The notes under the pieces are model-generated. The model worked only from the letters and a program-made list of their open reading frames with translations. It did no database searches and was not told the origin of the DNA. A DNA stretch of 7,867 nt from Pseudanabaena sp. CAN_BIN31 (GTDB lineage: Bacteria > Cyanobacteriota > Cyanobacteriia > Pseudanabaenales > Pseudanabaenaceae): assembly GCA_026785865.1 (NCBI GenBank), contig JAJAZG010000275.1:1-7867 (forward strand), given 5' to 3'. Both the position numbers and the translations under genes were made by a program. Shown here piece after piece: positions 6,279 through 7,867 of this stretch. Each line of letters begins with the position of its first letter. Position 1 is the first letter of the stretch.

Positions 6279-6311
6279 ATTATATAGCTATAGCGCTTTT
6301 CCTTGAGTCAA
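6279..6311 (-). promoter_or_regulatory. Possible dapF promoter
   Basis: On the minus strand, TTGACT (6306-6311) is followed by TATAAT (6279-6284), about 25 bases upstream of the dapF ATG. The spacer is 21 bases, longer than ideal; using the overlapping TATATA (6281-6286) gives 19. Both boxes match the sigma-70 consensus well, but the spacing keeps confidence low. Confidence 0.4.
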
Positions 6312-6354
6312 AATAATCTGAGCGATCGGCGATCGCGTAAGTTGCAAATATCGG

Positions 6355-7717
6355 CTAAACAGTGCCGCCCATGCCTTCGATGAAGGTGTCGATAAAGTCT
6401 GTAATTTTTTGGGATACACGCTCAATAATTGTTTTACGGGCTAGGATTTTGGGCTTAAAGTTTAGGGAATCAGTGATTTCTTGATCGCGTGGTAAGCGGT
6501 TGGCAAAGTTATAGGTTTTGAGAATTTCTTCTAGTTTTTCGTTTTGCAGATTTTCGCTAGTGCAAAGTTCATTGAATGCTGCTGCTTTTTTGATGAGCCA
6601 ATAGTTCTCAAAGGCGATCGTAACATCTTCATCGGGGGCAAGGTTTGAGAGATCCTTTTCGATAAACTCCTCAATGAGGGCACGTTTGCTGCGGAGTTGG
6701 ATTTCTCCTGTCATTTGGTCGATCGCTTCTTGGCGACGTTTTTGAGCTTCGGCTGGGTTAGTTCGGCTTATGTCTCTCAATAGATTGAGAATGTAGGCGA
6801 CGTTAATCTCATCGCGATGAATTAGGCTTAGTTCAAAGTCCACATTATCGAGAACTGAAGGGGTTTCGCTGGTGCGCTCTTTCTTTACGCTGTCATTGAT
6901 ATCGAGATATTTGCTTTTATAGTCCTCAAACTTTTGCGGTTCGAGGGTCAGATCGGTTTCTTTATAGTCGGCAAAGCTGGTTAGGACATTTTTGAGGCGT
7001 AATAATTCGCGAAATTGGGTGACAAAGGCTAGTTGTGCATCTTCATCGGGTAATTTATCAACGCTTTTGATGGTGGGTGCGATCGCAAATAGAGCGATCG
7101 CCGCGTCATATAGTCCTCATAGGGCTGGACTAGCACTGTCTTTTTAGCATCTTTATTGGAGAATAGAGCGATCGCTTCATCAGTGGCTTTTTTGAGATTC
7201 CGAAAACAAACGATGTTGCCTTGAGATTTTTTGTCATTGAGAATGCGATTGGTGCGAGAAAAGGCTTGAATTAAGCCGTGAAACTTGAGATTTTTATCGA
7301 CATAGAGTGTGTTGAGTCTGTGGCTATCAAAGCCTGTTAAGAACATATTCACCACTAGCAGAATGTCAATCTCTCCATTTCTGACACGCTTAGAAATATC
7401 TTGAGCGTAGTTATAAAAGGCTTGGCTATCGTTGATGCTGTGTTTGGTATTAAAAAGGGTGTTGTAATCAGCGATGTACTGCTCTAGCTTGTCGCGATTA
7501 GAAAGAGCAAGGGGCTTAAGCCCATTGTTATCTGGAATGTCAAAGGATTCTTCTTCGATTAAGCCATTTGCTTCTGGGTTCTCTTCATTGACGGCATAGC
7601 TGAAGATAGTCGCGATTTTGAGAGGTTTATCTATCTGTGATTATTGCTATTTGAAAAGGTCGTAATATTTGATGAGAGTTTCGATATTGCTCACGCAAAA
7701 CATGGCGGTAAAGTCAG
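6355..7717 (-). pseudogene. hsdR: Type I restriction enzyme R subunit, C-terminal remnant, broken
   Basis: Reading the minus strand from 7717 down, about 450 codons of HsdR are recognisable. They run from the second helicase lobe (DFTAMFCVSNIETLIKYYDL, then KPLKIATIFSYA) through motif V (VVNMFLTGFDS) and motif VI (LIQAFSRTNR) to the C-terminal domain (FRELLRLKNVLTSF, RRDEINVAYILNLL-like). The stop is TAG at 6355-6357. Intact HsdR is about 1000 residues and is the ATP-driven translocase and nuclease subunit of type I systems. Three lesions are visible. TAG (7647-7649) and TAA (7641-7643) occur in frame where glutamines are expected (LFK*Q*SQIDKP). A deletion near 7100-7116 moves the reading from the frame ending PYEDYM to the one resuming DAAIALFAIAPT. 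The upstream homology stops at about 7717 against insertion-sequence DNA. A palindromic repeat lies in frame at 7507-7531. The methylase and specificity genes are not in the window. Confidence 0.88.
7507..7531. repeat. Palindromic repeat copy 2, inside hsdR
   Basis: The core CAAGGGGCTTAAGCCCATTG (7508-7527) matches the palindrome at 5388-5407 with one change, and the identity extends to 25 bases with one mismatch. On the minus strand it is read in frame as NNGLKPLA within the hsdR remnant. The same eight-codon block has no counterpart that I recall in HsdR proteins at this position, just before SNRDKLEQYIADYN. Confidence 0.75.
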
Positions 7718-7767
7718 GGGCTGTTTACTTAGGGTTTACCAAGAAATAATAGATCCATTAATTAGGA

Positions 7768-7773
7768 TATAAT
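7768..7773 (+). promoter_or_regulatory. Possible -10 box of the transposase gene
   Basis: A perfect TATAAT lies 27 bases upstream of the ATG at 7801. No good -35 box was found at the right distance. AAAGGA and AGGA lie just before the start codon. Confidence 0.35.
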
Positions 7774-7800
7774 TGCAGAAACTAGAGAAAGGAAATAGGA

Positions 7801-7867
7801 ATGATTGAAGTAAGAGACGAAGCGAAAAGGCTGTATAAAAAGACAGCAGAGAAACTGAAGGGAAGTG
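7801..7867 (+). CDS. Transposase, N-terminal fragment cut by the window edge
   Basis: Twenty-two codons are present, reading MIEVRDEAKRLYKKTAEKLK and then GS, after a good ribosome binding site (AAAGGAAATAGGA). The lysine-rich start resembles, from memory, the N-terminus of transposases found in many copies in Nostoc-like cyanobacteria, which I tentatively place near the ISAzo13 group. So little is visible that the family is uncertain. The position just inside the end of hsdR homology supports a mobile-element gene. It is transcribed opposite to hsdR. Confidence 0.5.
   Translation, partial: MIEVRDEAKRLYKKTAEKLKGS

Larger units (their letters stand above)
7717..7867 (+). mobile_element. Left end of an insertion sequence, truncated by the window
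   Basis: HsdR homology ends abruptly at about 7717. It is followed by GGGGCTGTTTACTTAGGGTT, which would be the outer end of an element, and then by a short leader and a transposase-like start codon at 7801. The exact boundary, the inverted repeat and the target duplication cannot be checked because the other end is outside the window. Confidence 0.55.

Noticed and set aside
7029..7109. Tail RRSLYLRSHPPSKALINYP of the open frame starting at 7355
   Set aside because: Beyond PYEDYM the reading is out of frame; the true HsdR continuation is in another frame (DAAIALFAIAPT), so this tail is a product of the frameshift.
6844..7116. Taking the hsdR C-terminal piece as a separate gene starting at the GTG at 6843
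   Set aside because: The same frame continues upstream to 7116 with HsdR-like sequence (FRELLRLKNVLTSF), so the GTG is internal to the pseudogene.
1..7867. HIP1 octamers (GCGATCGC) as a CRISPR array or regulatory repeat
   Set aside because: They are irregularly spaced, mostly within coding DNA, and are a known over-represented motif of many cyanobacterial genomes.

Overview
The window reads as cyanobacterial chromosome at moderate GC. About twenty copies of the octamer GCGATCGC (HIP1) are scattered through it, and it carries a DUF2358 protein, a family of cyanobacteria and plastids. Short perfect palindromes sit at several gene ends, as is common in filamentous cyanobacteria. A Pseudanabaena-like host is a guess from general appearance and was not tested.

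Layout. Positions 1-106 are low-complexity and GC-block sequence that looks like a degenerate contig end. Next comes a type III polyketide synthase on the minus strand (142-1254), divergent from a tlyA-type rRNA methyltransferase (1329-2126, TTG start) that ends in a strong hairpin plus T-run. From 2163 to 6253 every gene is on the minus strand. In genomic order these are a DUF2358 protein, a 406-residue protein with a PD-(D/E)XK nuclease-like N-terminal core, a decayed second fragment of DUF2358, an ArsR-family repressor, a small two-helix membrane protein, hinT and dapF. Read in the direction of transcription the order is reversed, and dapF-hinT is the most operon-like pair.

From 6355 to about 7717, also on the minus strand, lies the C-terminal part of a type I restriction subunit (hsdR). 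It is a pseudogene: two in-frame nonsense codons, one frameshifting deletion, and truncation at its upstream side by what looks like the left end of an insertion sequence. The transposase of that element starts at 7801 on the plus strand and runs off the window.

Functionally the genes do not form one system. Housekeeping functions (rRNA methylation, the lysine/peptidoglycan enzyme DapF, a HIT hydrolase) alternate with accessory material (polyketide synthase, nuclease-like gene, dead restriction subunit, insertion sequence). The most interesting signals are a palindromic repeat carried in frame inside hsdR and again at the dapF stop codon, and a HIP1-free nuclease-like gene lying between an intact and a broken copy of DUF2358. 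I saw no CRISPR array, tRNA or rRNA, and no convincing new multi-gene system.
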